Source: Bradyrhizobium prioriisuperbiae (GTDB lineage: Bacteria > Pseudomonadota > Alphaproteobacteria > Rhizobiales > Xanthobacteraceae). From it: a stretch of DNA of 64,000 nt. Below the pieces are notes generated by a model, which saw only the letters and a program-made list of their open reading frames with translations, made no database searches and had not been told where the DNA came from. The position numbers and the translations under genes are program-made. Location of the stretch: assembly GCF_032397745.1 (NCBI RefSeq), contig NZ_CP135921.1:1674001-1738000 (forward strand), read 5' to 3'. How positions within the stretch are numbered: the first letter of the stretch is position 1; each line of letters opens with the position of its first letter. Below, in pieces: positions 26,170 through 35,018 of this stretch.

Positions 26170-26735
26170 CACTTCTGCTCCAGCCATTTCTTGCGGCCAA
26201 TCATGCGTTGGGAGATGAGGACGGCCACCTGCTGGTCGCCGTCAAAGGCCAGCGACGCTGCCGCCGACACCACCTCCTCGGCTTCCTCCGGATGATTGAT
26301 CCGCAGCACGGTGACGCCCATCAGCTCGAACGCGCCCGGCGTCGCCTGCCCCATCGGAATCTGCCAGGGATTGAACTCGGCCCATTCACCGCGCATGGTC
26401 ACCAGAGTGAGGAATGGAAACCTGCAGGAGTTCATCAGCGAGAACATGTTGACGCAGTTGCCGACCCCGCTCGACTGCATCAGCAGTACGGAACGGCTGC
26501 CACCGAGCCAGGCCCCCGCGCAGAGCGCGACGCCCTCTTCCTCGGTGGTCAACACCGTGGCCGTCACAGCCGGATCGTCGTGGGACAGCGTGATCAGCCG
26601 CGAATGGCCGGCATCCGGCACATAGCAGACTTGCGCGACATCATATTGTTTCAGGGTCCGGTAGATCTGGAGCGGCCAGTCGGGTCCCGCGGCCCCGTCG
26701 CTCTGCGGGCCGGTCTTCTCAGCGACACCATCCAT
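26169..26735 (-). CDS. Thiamine-diphosphate enzyme, N-terminal half, sulfopyruvate decarboxylase alpha-like
   Basis: 188 residues. The N-terminal PYR domain is seen: YVPDAGHSRLI, TTEEEGVALCAGAWLGG (Glu that activates the thiazolium) and LLMQSSGVGNCVNMF, close to ComD-type proteins. With the downstream subunit it forms a heteromeric 2-keto-acid decarboxylase. In known pathways ComDE converts sulfopyruvate to sulfoacetaldehyde. It is divergent from a YihU-like dehydrogenase, which would fit C3-sulfonate chemistry. Phosphonopyruvate or another 2-oxoacid remains possible. Confidence 0.8.
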   Translation of the reverse strand: MDGVAEKTGPQSDGAAGPDWPLQIYRTLKQYDVAQVCYVPDAGHSRLITLSHDDPAVTATVLTTEEEGVALCAGAWLGGSRSVLLMQSSGVGNCVNMFSLMNSCRFPFLTLVTMRGEWAEFNPWQIPMGQATPGAFELMGVTVLRINHPEEAEEVVSAAASLAFDGDQQVAVLISQRMIGRKKWLEQK

Positions 26736-26941
26736 GGCAACCTCGTGATTTGCTTGTCGTTGGTTTAGCTATCGCATCAATTCGGGCACCTGACCTTCAC
26801 ATCTGTTTCAAGCTGTCATGCCGTTCTTTTATAGGCTGCAATCCGCTGCGCGCGTATGCTCACCGGCACAGGCGTCTTGCCCAGGTTGCTGCACGACAGC
26901 AAGAAACTGAAAACGAACAACAATTCAGGGAATGGAAGCAC

Positions 26942-27844
26942 ATGGAAAAAGTCGGCTTTATCGGATTGGGTCGCATGGGACGGCCGATGGCATCCAACCT
27001 GTGCCGCAAGGGCTTTCGCCTCACCGTCAACGACATCAACCCCGAGGCCGTTGCCGAACTCGAGCTGCTGCAGGCCGCCAGCGCGCCGACGGTCGCCGAG
27101 GTGACGAAGGCCTCCGACATCATCGTCACCATGCTGCCGAACTCGGCCGTGGTGGCCGATGTCATCGGCCGTGTCGACGGCATCATCGCCAACGCCAAGC
27201 CTGGCTCGCTGATCCTGGACATGAGCACCATCGATCCGGACACCACCGACCGGCTGGCCAAGGATGCCGCCGCCAAAGGACTGCGTTTTGTCGACGCCCC
27301 GGTGGGTCGGCTCGCTAGCCACGCCGACCGCGGGGAGTCGCTATTTATGGTCGGCGGATCAGTCGCGGATTTCGAGCGTGTCAAGCCGCTGCTCGAGGCG
27401 ATGGGAAACACCATCTACCATTGCGGCGATGTCGGCACCGGCACCCGGACCAAACTGGTGAACAATTTCCTCGCGGTGTCGTCCTGCCAGATGAATGCCG
27501 AAGCGCTGGCGCTGTCGCAGCGCTTCGGGCTCAATCTCGAGCGCACTCTCGACGTGCTCTATGGCACCACCGCGGTCAACGGCCAGCTCAAGATCGCATG
27601 GCCGACCAAGGTGCTGGTCGACGACACCGAGCCCGGCTTCACCATCGATCTCGCCCACAAGGATCTGACGCTGATCATTGATTCCGCCAACGCCGCGAAG
27701 GCGCCGATGCCGATGGCCGCAGCCGCGCGGGAGGCTTTCAGCACCGCACGGGCGCGCGGTTTCGGCGCGAAGGATTTCTCGGCCATGGTCGATGTGCTAT
27801 GCGACCTCGCTGGCATCAAGAAGCCACGGTTGCCGAAGACATAA
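26942..27844 (+). CDS. 3-hydroxyacid dehydrogenase, YihU (sulfolactaldehyde reductase)-like
   Basis: 300 residues of the beta-hydroxyacid dehydrogenase family: NAD(P) motif GFIGLGRMGRPM, substrate block DAPVGRLASHA, catalytic Lys in TRTKLVNNFLAV. The PVGR tetrapeptide and WPTKVLVDDTEPGFTIDLAHKDL are much closer to E. coli YihU (sulfolactaldehyde reductase) than to 3-hydroxyisobutyrate dehydrogenase, which has PVSGG. ATG 26942 directly follows GGAAGC. Possible reactions are sulfolactaldehyde to dihydroxypropanesulfonate or a related hydroxy acid oxidation; assignment is by resemblance only. Confidence 0.82.
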   Translation: MEKVGFIGLGRMGRPMASNLCRKGFRLTVNDINPEAVAELELLQAASAPTVAEVTKASDIIVTMLPNSAVVADVIGRVDGIIANAKPGSLILDMSTIDPDTTDRLAKDAAAKGLRFVDAPVGRLASHADRGESLFMVGGSVADFERVKPLLEAMGNTIYHCGDVGTGTRTKLVNNFLAVSSCQMNAEALALSQRFGLNLERTLDVLYGTTAVNGQLKIAWPTKVLVDDTEPGFTIDLAHKDLTLIIDSANAAKAPMPMAAAAREAFSTARARGFGAKDFSAMVDVLCDLAGIKKPRLPKT

Positions 27845-27848
27845 GCCG

Positions 27849-28187
27849 CTACGGTGCTTTGTCGAAGCTCATCGCCTTCACATAAACCCAGACCTGTCCG
27901 TCAGCAATTCGCACGGGGTAGCGGCGCAGATCCCTGCTCGGCCATCCCGGCGAGATCTGGCCGTCGCGCAGGTCGAACGACGCGCGATGACGCGGGCAGA
28001 ACAACCGGCCATCCCGGACATCTCCCCGGCAAAGATCGGCCTGCTCATGGGGGCAGGCGCGCTCGAAGGCGTAGATCTCCGAGGCATCGCGCAACACGAT
28101 GAGCTCGATGCCATCGACACGAGCGGGAATGATCGAGCGCTCAACCAGGCGCTCGGACTCACAAATTGCAATCCATTCGTCCGCCAT
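27849..28187 (-). CDS. Rieske [2Fe-2S] ferredoxin
   Basis: 112 residues. The Rieske ligands are ACPHEQADL (C-x-H) and CPRHRASF (C-x2-H), 17 residues apart. It is a stand-alone Rieske ferredoxin of the NirD/BphF type, probably passing electrons to an oxygenase or a hydroxylase. It is the last gene of the minus-strand Liv transporter run, starting 24 bp after livF. No Rieske oxygenase is in the window, so its partner is unknown; the molybdenum hydroxylase upstream is one candidate. Confidence 0.87.
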   Translation of the reverse strand: MADEWIAICESERLVERSIIPARVDGIELIVLRDASEIYAFERACPHEQADLCRGDVRDGRLFCPRHRASFDLRDGQISPGWPSRDLRRYPVRIADGQVWVYVKAMSFDKAP

Positions 28188-28211
28188 CACTGGCCGGCCA
28201 CCGCGCCAGGC

Positions 28212-28908
<697 letters not shown>

Positions 28909-28916
<8 letters not shown>

Positions 28917-29697
28917 GGCGTGCCCCCTTGCCGAGATAGGCTTCGATGACATCGGGATTGGCGCGGATCGTCTCGGGCACGCCCTCGGCGATGATGCGGC
29001 CGTAGTTCAGCACCACAATGCGATCCGACACACTCATCACCATCGGCATATCGTGCTCGACCAGCAAGATGGTGACGCCGCGGTCTCTGATCGAGCGGAT
29101 CAGTTGCACGAAGGTGTGGGTTTCCGAGGCATTCATGCCGGACACCGGCTCATCCAGCAACAGCATCGACGGCTCGGCCGCCAGCGCCAGCGCAACGCCG
29201 ACCAGCCGTTGCTCGCCATAGGACAGTGAGCCTGCGATATCGTCGCTGCGCGCGGCAAGCCCGACCCAGTCGATGATCTCGGCTGCCCGCGCGCGCAACG
29301 CCCGCTCGGATGCGCGCGCCCGCGGCAGGCCTAGCACCGAAGCCGGCAGTCGCACTTTGTTTTGCCGATGCAGGCCAATCAGCACATTATCGAACACGGT
29401 GTCGCCGGGGAACACGCTGGTGCGCTGGAACGTCCGGATCAGGCCGAGGTCGGCGATCTGATGCGACTTTAATCCGCTCAACGGCACGCCGCGGTAACGC
29501 ACCTCGCCTTTGCTCGGGGCGAGGAAGCCCGTCATCACGTTGAAGGCGGTGGTCTTGCCGGCGCCGTTGGGGCCAATCAGGCTGACGATCTCGCCTTCGC
29601 CGACGCTGAAATTGAGATCGGACAGTGCCACCAGGCCGCCGAACTGGACGCCGACATGCTCGATCGCCAGAACCGGTGCGGAACTCGCTGTCATCAT
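28909..29697 (-). CDS. livG: Branched-chain-type ABC transporter ATP-binding protein LivG
   Basis: 262 residues. Walker A GPNGAGKTT, signature LSYGEQRLVGVAL, Walker B MLLLDEPVSGMN, H-loop LLVEHDMPMVMSVSDRI; the G-M-N after Walker B is LivG-specific. Start taken as the first of two tandem ATGs (29697, MMTASSAP), overlapping the livM stop (29694-29696). Upstream frame to 29841 lies inside livM and is rejected. Confidence 0.92.
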
Positions 29698-30734
29698 GCC
29701 CGCTCCTCGACATTGCGTTCGACAAAACCGACTGCTGGTTTCGCCCGCCGGAAACGGCGCCAATGTCCAGCGAGCGAGGGCACGATGCCGCGCGGCAGCA
29801 CGAACAGGATCACGATCAGCACCACGCCATAGGCGATCCATTGTGCTTCCGGCGCCATGATCGGCCGCAATGCCACCGGCAGCAGCCCGAAGATCAGGCC
29901 ACCGACAATCGGCCCCGCCAGCGATCCCTTGCCGCCGCTGATCACCATGATCACCATGGTGACGGTGTTGAGAAACATGAACACGTCCGGATCGATGATG
30001 CGGATGTAATGGGCATAAAGACTGCCGGCCGCCCCCGCGATGCCGGCGGAGACGACGGCGGCAAGCGTCAGTGTGCGCGTCACATTAATGCCGACGGACA
30101 CCGCGAGCGTCTCGTTCTCCTTCAGCGCCCGCATTGCGCGGCCGAACGGCGAATGGACCAGCTGGGAGATCAGGACATAGGTGGCGGCCCCCACCGCCAG
30201 CACCGCATAATAGTTCTGCAGCTTGGTGCGCAGGGTCAGGCTGCCGAACGCCGGCAGCGCCAGGGTGAACGAGGGAATGCTGGTCAGCGCCAGCGGCCCC
30301 TGGGTCAACTCCACCCAGTTTAGCGCCACCAGCCGCACCACTTCGGCGAACGAGATCGATACGATCACAAAATAAGCGCCACGCACACGGAACGATAGCC
30401 GCCCGACCAGATAACCACACAGCGACGCGATCGCGATCGCTAATACGAAACCCGCGACCGCCGGCCACGGCTCGTGCACGATGCGGAAACCGCCCGGCAA
30501 ACCGATATCGAAGCCCAACGACGTCAGCGCGCTGACATAGGCGCCGATGCCGAAAAACGCTACATGGCCCAGGCTCAGTTGCCCGGTAAAGCCAAGCAGC
30601 AAATTGAGGCTCATGGCGGCAATGATGAAGATGCCGGTGGTGATCAGCGCGTTGAGCAGATACGGATCATGCAGCCAGAGCGGCACCGAGGCGAAAGCGA
30701 GCAGACCGACGAGGAAGCCTGTCAACCGGTTCAT
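29694..30734 (-). CDS. livM: Branched-chain-type ABC transporter permease LivM
   Basis: 346 residues with about nine transmembrane stretches. The LivM motif AMSLNLLLGFTGQLSLGHVAFFGIGAY and the EAA-like ALKENETLAVSVGINVTRTL loop are clear; it ends with the polybasic tail typical of the family. Overlaps livH by 4 bp (30731-30734). Confidence 0.92.
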   Translation of the reverse strand: MNRLTGFLVGLLAFASVPLWLHDPYLLNALITTGIFIIAAMSLNLLLGFTGQLSLGHVAFFGIGAYVSALTSLGFDIGLPGGFRIVHEPWPAVAGFVLAIAIASLCGYLVGRLSFRVRGAYFVIVSISFAEVVRLVALNWVELTQGPLALTSIPSFTLALPAFGSLTLRTKLQNYYAVLAVGAATYVLISQLVHSPFGRAMRALKENETLAVSVGINVTRTLTLAAVVSAGIAGAAGSLYAHYIRIIDPDVFMFLNTVTMVIMVISGGKGSLAGPIVGGLIFGLLPVALRPIMAPEAQWIAYGVVLIVILFVLPRGIVPSLAGHWRRFRRAKPAVGFVERNVEERA

Positions 30735-31603
30735 CCGACGCGCTCCGTCCTGGCGAACAATCCGGTCGGCTTGAACAGCAGCACCGCGATGATGATCAGA
30801 AAACCCATCGCATCGCGATAACCCGACGACACGTAACCGGCGCCAAGCTCTTCCGCCAACGCCAGTGTGAAGCCACCGATTACCGCGCCCGTGATGTTGC
30901 CGAGGCCGCCGAGAATGACGATGGCAAACGACTTGGCGGCGGCGAGATCGCCCATCTGCGGGAAGATCACATACACCGGCCCGAGCAGCGCGCCCGCCGA
31001 CGCCGCCAGGCTCGATCCGATGGCGAAGGTCGAGGTGTAGATCAGATTGACATTAACGCCCATCAGCGCCGCGGTGTCGTGGTCCTGAAAGGTGGCGCGC
31101 ATGGCGCGGCCGAGCTTGGTGCGATTGATCAGCAGATACGAGGCGATAATCAGGCAGGCCGCGGCGCCGAGCACGAACAGCCGCAGCCACGACACCGACA
31201 CCGGGCCGAGCACCAACGGCTCTTCCGGAAACGGCGTCGCCACCGATTTCGCGACCCCGCCCCAGGTCCACAGCGCACCGGACTGCATCGCGATCCAGGC
31301 GCCGATCATCACCAGCATGGTGGTGTCGATGTCGGAGCCGCGCAGCGGCCGCAGCAGCGTCAGTTCGATCAGCGCACCGAGCAGCCAGCCGGCAACCACG
31401 GCCAGCGGCAGCGCGAGAAAGAAATTCACCCCGAGTTGCTGGGTGATCAGGAACATCATGTAGGCGCCGAAGGTGTAGAGCACGCCATGGGTGAAATTCA
31501 CCACATTCATGATGCCGAAGATCAGCGTCAGCCCGATCCCCAGCAGCGCGTAGGTGCCGCCGAGGACCAGGGTGTTGACCAGATGCTGCAGGAATTCGCT
31601 CAT
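30731..31603 (-). CDS. livH: Branched-chain-type ABC transporter permease LivH
   Basis: 290 residues with eight transmembrane segments. LivH hallmarks are GGTYALLGIGLTLIFGIMNVVNFTHG, RAMRATFQDHDTAALMGVNV and KSFAIVILGGLGNITGAVIGG. It begins at ATG 31603 and is separated from the binding-protein gene by 148 bp that hold a palindromic repeat. Forms the heterodimeric channel with LivM. Confidence 0.92.
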   Translation of the reverse strand: MSEFLQHLVNTLVLGGTYALLGIGLTLIFGIMNVVNFTHGVLYTFGAYMMFLITQQLGVNFFLALPLAVVAGWLLGALIELTLLRPLRGSDIDTTMLVMIGAWIAMQSGALWTWGGVAKSVATPFPEEPLVLGPVSVSWLRLFVLGAAACLIIASYLLINRTKLGRAMRATFQDHDTAALMGVNVNLIYTSTFAIGSSLAASAGALLGPVYVIFPQMGDLAAAKSFAIVILGGLGNITGAVIGGFTLALAEELGAGYVSSGYRDAMGFLIIIAVLLFKPTGLFARTERVG

Positions 31604-31635
31604 GGCCGCTCGTTTGTTGAGAGATTCTATTGCTC

Positions 31636-31736
31636 GGCATTCCGGGGCATCGCGACAGCGATGGACCCGGAATCTCGGTCCTTACCGGTCGCTCCATCGA
31701 GATTCCGGATCGCCGCTACGCGGCGTCCGGAATGAC
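31636..31736. repeat. Palindromic element between livK and livH
   Basis: Two hairpins: GCATTCCGGG...CCCGGAATCTC and GAGATTCCGGATCGCCG...CGGCGTCCGGAATGAC. The second half mirrors the first. It could stabilise the livK transcript or attenuate reading into livH. Confidence 0.6.
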
Positions 31737-31751
31737 GCGAAGGACGGTCAG

Positions 31752-32903
31752 TTACAGCGACGACAGCGAGATCTTGCCGTCGTTGATTTCGATCATGTAG
31801 ACGTTCGGCTGGCTCTGGCCGCTCTCCTGGCCGGCCGGCCCCGACTTCTTGAAGATGATGTCGCCGTTGAGGCCCTTGACGTCGATGTTCCACAGCGCCG
31901 CCTTGATCGCCGCGGGCTCGGCCTTGCCGGCTTTCTGGATTGCGGCGGCCGCGGTGCGAATGCCGTCATAGCCACGGAAACTTTCCGTCACACCGGCGAA
32001 CTGGAAGCCGCGCTTCTTCCACTCGGAAATGAAGTAAGCGGTCGCTTCCGGATTCGGGGTTTTCTCCGGGAACCAGGGCAGGAAGGTCGTCAGGTGCATG
32101 GTGCCGTTGGCGGCTGCGCCCGCCTGCTCGATGATCTGGTCGGGATTCTGCGAGCCGCCGGTGGTGATGATGCGTTTCTTCAGCCCAAGTGCGGCCGCCT
32201 GCTTGAAGATCAGAGTGAGCTGGTCCACTGCGGTCGTGATCATCAGCGTGTCGGCGTCGGAGCTCTTGAACTTGGAGAGCTGCGCGCTCATGTCCTGTGC
32301 CGACTGATCCATGGTTTCGATCAGACCGACGGTGACGCCCTTGTCCTTCAGCATCTTGCCGAAGTCTTCGGCGGCGCCGCGGCCCCAGTCATTGTTGATG
32401 ACCAGGAAGTCGACCTTCTTGAGCCCGATCTTGCCCACCAGCGGGGCGAACGCCGCCGCCTCCACCGACGACGGCGGCGAGATGCGGAAGATAAAGGGAT
32501 TGCCGGATGTGGTGATCTTGCCCGAGGACGACGTCTCGACCACCATCGGCGTCTCATAATCAACGAGCTTGGGCATCACCGCGAGCGTGAGGCTCGACCC
32601 CCAGGCGCCCATCATCACCGGGGTCTTGTCGCGGGTGATCAGCTTTTCCGCAACCGCGGCTGCCTCGGTCGGGTTGCTCTTGTTGTCCTCGATCACAAGC
32701 TCGAGCTTCTGGCCGAGCAAGCCGCCCTTGGCGTTGATCTCATCGGCTGCAATCTTTGCGCCGTTGACGACGTAGGTGCCGGATGCGGCAAAGGCGCCGG
32801 TCAGCGGCTCGTTGACGCCGATCTTGATGGTTTGTGCCGAGGCTGTGCCATCGAGCATGGCGAGCGCCAGCGCGATCGCCGGAAGAGACTTGAACGCGGT
32901 CAT
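31752..32903 (-). CDS. livK: Branched-chain-type ABC transporter substrate-binding protein
   Basis: 383 residues with a signal peptide ending TASA (residue 23). The mature part has the type I periplasmic binding fold of the LivK family: TIKIGVNEPLTGAFAASG, ELVIEDNKSNPTEAAAVAEKLI, VDFLVINNDWGRGAAEDFGKML, GYDGIRTAAAAIQKAGK. ATG 32903 is used; a longer frame to 33002 lacks a better start. Upstream is a Cox-type hydroxylase operon, so the ligand may be an N-heterocycle or aromatic compound rather than an amino acid. Confidence 0.9.
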   Translation of the reverse strand: MTAFKSLPAIALALAMLDGTASAQTIKIGVNEPLTGAFAASGTYVVNGAKIAADEINAKGGLLGQKLELVIEDNKSNPTEAAAVAEKLITRDKTPVMMGAWGSSLTLAVMPKLVDYETPMVVETSSSGKITTSGNPFIFRISPPSSVEAAAFAPLVGKIGLKKVDFLVINNDWGRGAAEDFGKMLKDKGVTVGLIETMDQSAQDMSAQLSKFKSSDADTLMITTAVDQLTLIFKQAAALGLKKRIITTGGSQNPDQIIEQAGAAANGTMHLTTFLPWFPEKTPNPEATAYFISEWKKRGFQFAGVTESFRGYDGIRTAAAAIQKAGKAEPAAIKAALWNIDVKGLNGDIIFKKSGPAGQESGQSQPNVYMIEINDGKISLSSL

Positions 32904-32985
32904 ATGGTTCTCCAATCTGATACGCTGTTGATCGTTGCGTAGTCCAAACCCCGTCGTTCGCGCCCGGCACGCGAACGCCGATTCC

Positions 32986-34185
32986 TCACGCTGTGTCTCC
33001 ACGTCCCCCGCGGTGGCGAAGCCATTGCTTCAGCTGGCCGCACACGAGACCGAACAACAGCGATAATCCATTCAAATCCTTGGCCGGTGCAGCAACCGCA
33101 TCCATGGCGCCGCCCGACAGGCGGCGATCGAGATTGCTTGCAAACTCGGCGATCAGCCGCGCGGCGAGATCCCGCACCAGCGCGGGACGGCCGACCTGCG
33201 CCAGCAGGCCCTTCAGGCTGTAGCCGATCGCAAGCTCCACCCGTGTCGCGGCGCCGCCGTCGAGCGGTAACAGGCGGTAGCGGATTTCACCCTGGGTCGA
33301 GGACCGGCTGCGCGCATCATTGCCGATGCCGATAATACGGCCGGATCGGCTGGCGGGATCGCGCTCGATGCGCGCCGCGCCCTGGAAGGCCGCGGCGATC
33401 GGGCCAATTTTGACTCGGATCGCCCCGGTGACATGTTCCGGCTTCGGATCACCGGTCAGCGCGGCACCGGGCAGGCAGGCCGCGACCGCAACGATATCGC
33501 CGAAGATCTCCAACACTCGTTCCGGCGGATGGGCGATGTCGAAATGCTGGTCGAGCACCATCGCCGGCGTGAAATCGGGAATGACAATGGGTGCCCCGGT
33601 ATCAGCCGCTTCGACATCCTGCACGCGCGTAAGCCTCGCGCTGGCGGTGCAAACGCCAATCTGGTGCCCGGCCCCTGCCGGACCAAGGCCAGCGCGGCCG
33701 GACACAGGCGCAATGCCACGGGCCCGCCGCGCCGAGATCACTGAGCGCACTGCGCGCACGATGCCGACATACCCGGTGCAACGGCAGAGATTGCCACTGA
33801 GGCCGATACGAATCCGCTGCTCGTCCGCGTCCGGCAGCCGCAGCACCAGGTCACGCGCCGATATCAGCATGCCCGGCGTGCAGTAACCGCACTGCAAGGC
33901 GTGCTCGCGGGTAAAGGCCGCCCGCAGTTCGATCGCGACTTCGTCGTGATCGAGGCCTTCGATGGTGGTGACACGGGCGCCGCCGCAGGTGACGGCAAAG
34001 GTGATGCAGCTGCGGGCCGGGACGCCGTCGAGCAGCAGGGTGCAGGCGCCGCAGACGCCGTGCTCGCAGCCGAGATGGGTGCCGGTCAGATCCAGCTTGT
34101 CGCGGACGAAGTCCGCGAGGTTGGTGCGGGGCTCGATCGCCGCATCGACGGCGCGGTCGTTGACGGTGAGCACGAGGGGCGTCAT
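32986..34185 (-). CDS. Molybdenum-hydroxylase [2Fe-2S] subunit fused to a CoxG/SRPBCC domain
   Basis: 399 residues. Residues 1-155 are a CoxS/XdhC-type iron-sulfur subunit with all eight ligands: C40, C45, C48, C60 (plant-type cluster) and C99, C102, C134, C136 (QCGYCTPG and LCRCTGY). A 50-residue linker leads to a CoxG/SRPBCC domain at about 205-355 (FDIAHPPERVLEIFGDIVAVAACLPGA), followed by a C-terminal helix. CoxG proteins bind lipid-like molecules and are thought to link these enzymes to membrane quinone. Fusion of the two is unusual. ATG 34185 overlaps the FAD-subunit stop by 4 bp. Confidence 0.88.
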   Translation of the reverse strand: MTPLVLTVNDRAVDAAIEPRTNLADFVRDKLDLTGTHLGCEHGVCGACTLLLDGVPARSCITFAVTCGGARVTTIEGLDHDEVAIELRAAFTREHALQCGYCTPGMLISARDLVLRLPDADEQRIRIGLSGNLCRCTGYVGIVRAVRSVISARRARGIAPVSGRAGLGPAGAGHQIGVCTASARLTRVQDVEAADTGAPIVIPDFTPAMVLDQHFDIAHPPERVLEIFGDIVAVAACLPGAALTGDPKPEHVTGAIRVKIGPIAAAFQGAARIERDPASRSGRIIGIGNDARSRSSTQGEIRYRLLPLDGGAATRVELAIGYSLKGLLAQVGRPALVRDLAARLIAEFASNLDRRLSGGAMDAVAAPAKDLNGLSLLFGLVCGQLKQWLRHRGGRGDTA

Positions 34186-35018
34186 GCCGCGGCCTCTGCA
34201 ACGGCGCGGCGCAGCACCGCGACATGGATGTGCCGGTCGGTTGCATTCGCAAGGCCGGCCTTGGCGAGAAAAGCATCGGCGACGCGGGCGTCGAACTGTC
34301 GGCCGAAATCGGCCGTGATGCGGCCGCCAAACAGTTCGGCGCCGTCGGCCAGGACAATCGGTGCGGCTTCCACGGCACCGACCACCACGCGAGCCGTCGC
34401 CGCATCGACATCGATCAGCACCGCACCAATGGCGTGAGCGAATTCGCCCGGCTTGCGGCAGCTCTTGGCGTATCCCCAGCGTGCCGAGGATGCCATCGCC
34501 GGCACTCGCACAGCTTCGACGATCTCGCCGGGCCGCAGCGCCGACTCCAGTGCGCCGATTACGAAATCTGCCACCGCGACGCGGCGTGTTCCGGTGCGAC
34601 TGCGCAGGCTCAGTGTCGCACCGAGCGCCGCCAACGCCGAAACCCAGTCGGCCGAGGGATCCGCATGGCTGAGCGAGCCGCCGATGGTGCCGCGATTGCG
34701 CACCGCACGATAGGCGATGGCACTGGCCACCCGTTGCATGGCGCCACGGGTGAGGTCGGGAATGCGGCCGTCCTCGATATCGGCGTGGGTGACGCAGGCG
34801 CCGATTACCAGTTCGCCACCGCTCACCTCCACATGCTTCAGTTCCGCAAGACCTGCGATATCCACAATCAGATCCGGCGCCACCAGCCGCAAATTCAGCA
34901 TCGGGCCGAGCGACTGGCCACCGGCCATGATCTTGATCACGCCATCGGTGCCCGCCATGGCAGCCAGCGCAGCACCGAGATCGGCGGGGCGTTCATAGGC
35001 GAAGGGAGCCGGTTTCAT
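34182..35018 (-). CDS. Molybdenum-hydroxylase FAD-binding subunit (CoxM-like)
   Basis: 278 residues. The FAD-binding motifs MAGGQSLGPMLNLR and TIGGSLSHADPSADW are those of the CoxM/XDH medium subunit, followed by the CO-dehydrogenase flavoprotein C-terminal domain (RPGEIVEAVRVPA...KSCRKPGEFAHA). It transfers electrons from the iron-sulfur clusters to FAD. ATG 35018 overlaps the large-subunit stop by 4 bp, so the three subunits are translated together. Confidence 0.9.
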   Translation of the reverse strand: MKPAPFAYERPADLGAALAAMAGTDGVIKIMAGGQSLGPMLNLRLVAPDLIVDIAGLAELKHVEVSGGELVIGACVTHADIEDGRIPDLTRGAMQRVASAIAYRAVRNRGTIGGSLSHADPSADWVSALAALGATLSLRSRTGTRRVAVADFVIGALESALRPGEIVEAVRVPAMASSARWGYAKSCRKPGEFAHAIGAVLIDVDAATARVVVGAVEAAPIVLADGAELFGGRITADFGRQFDARVADAFLAKAGLANATDRHIHVAVLRRAVAEAAA

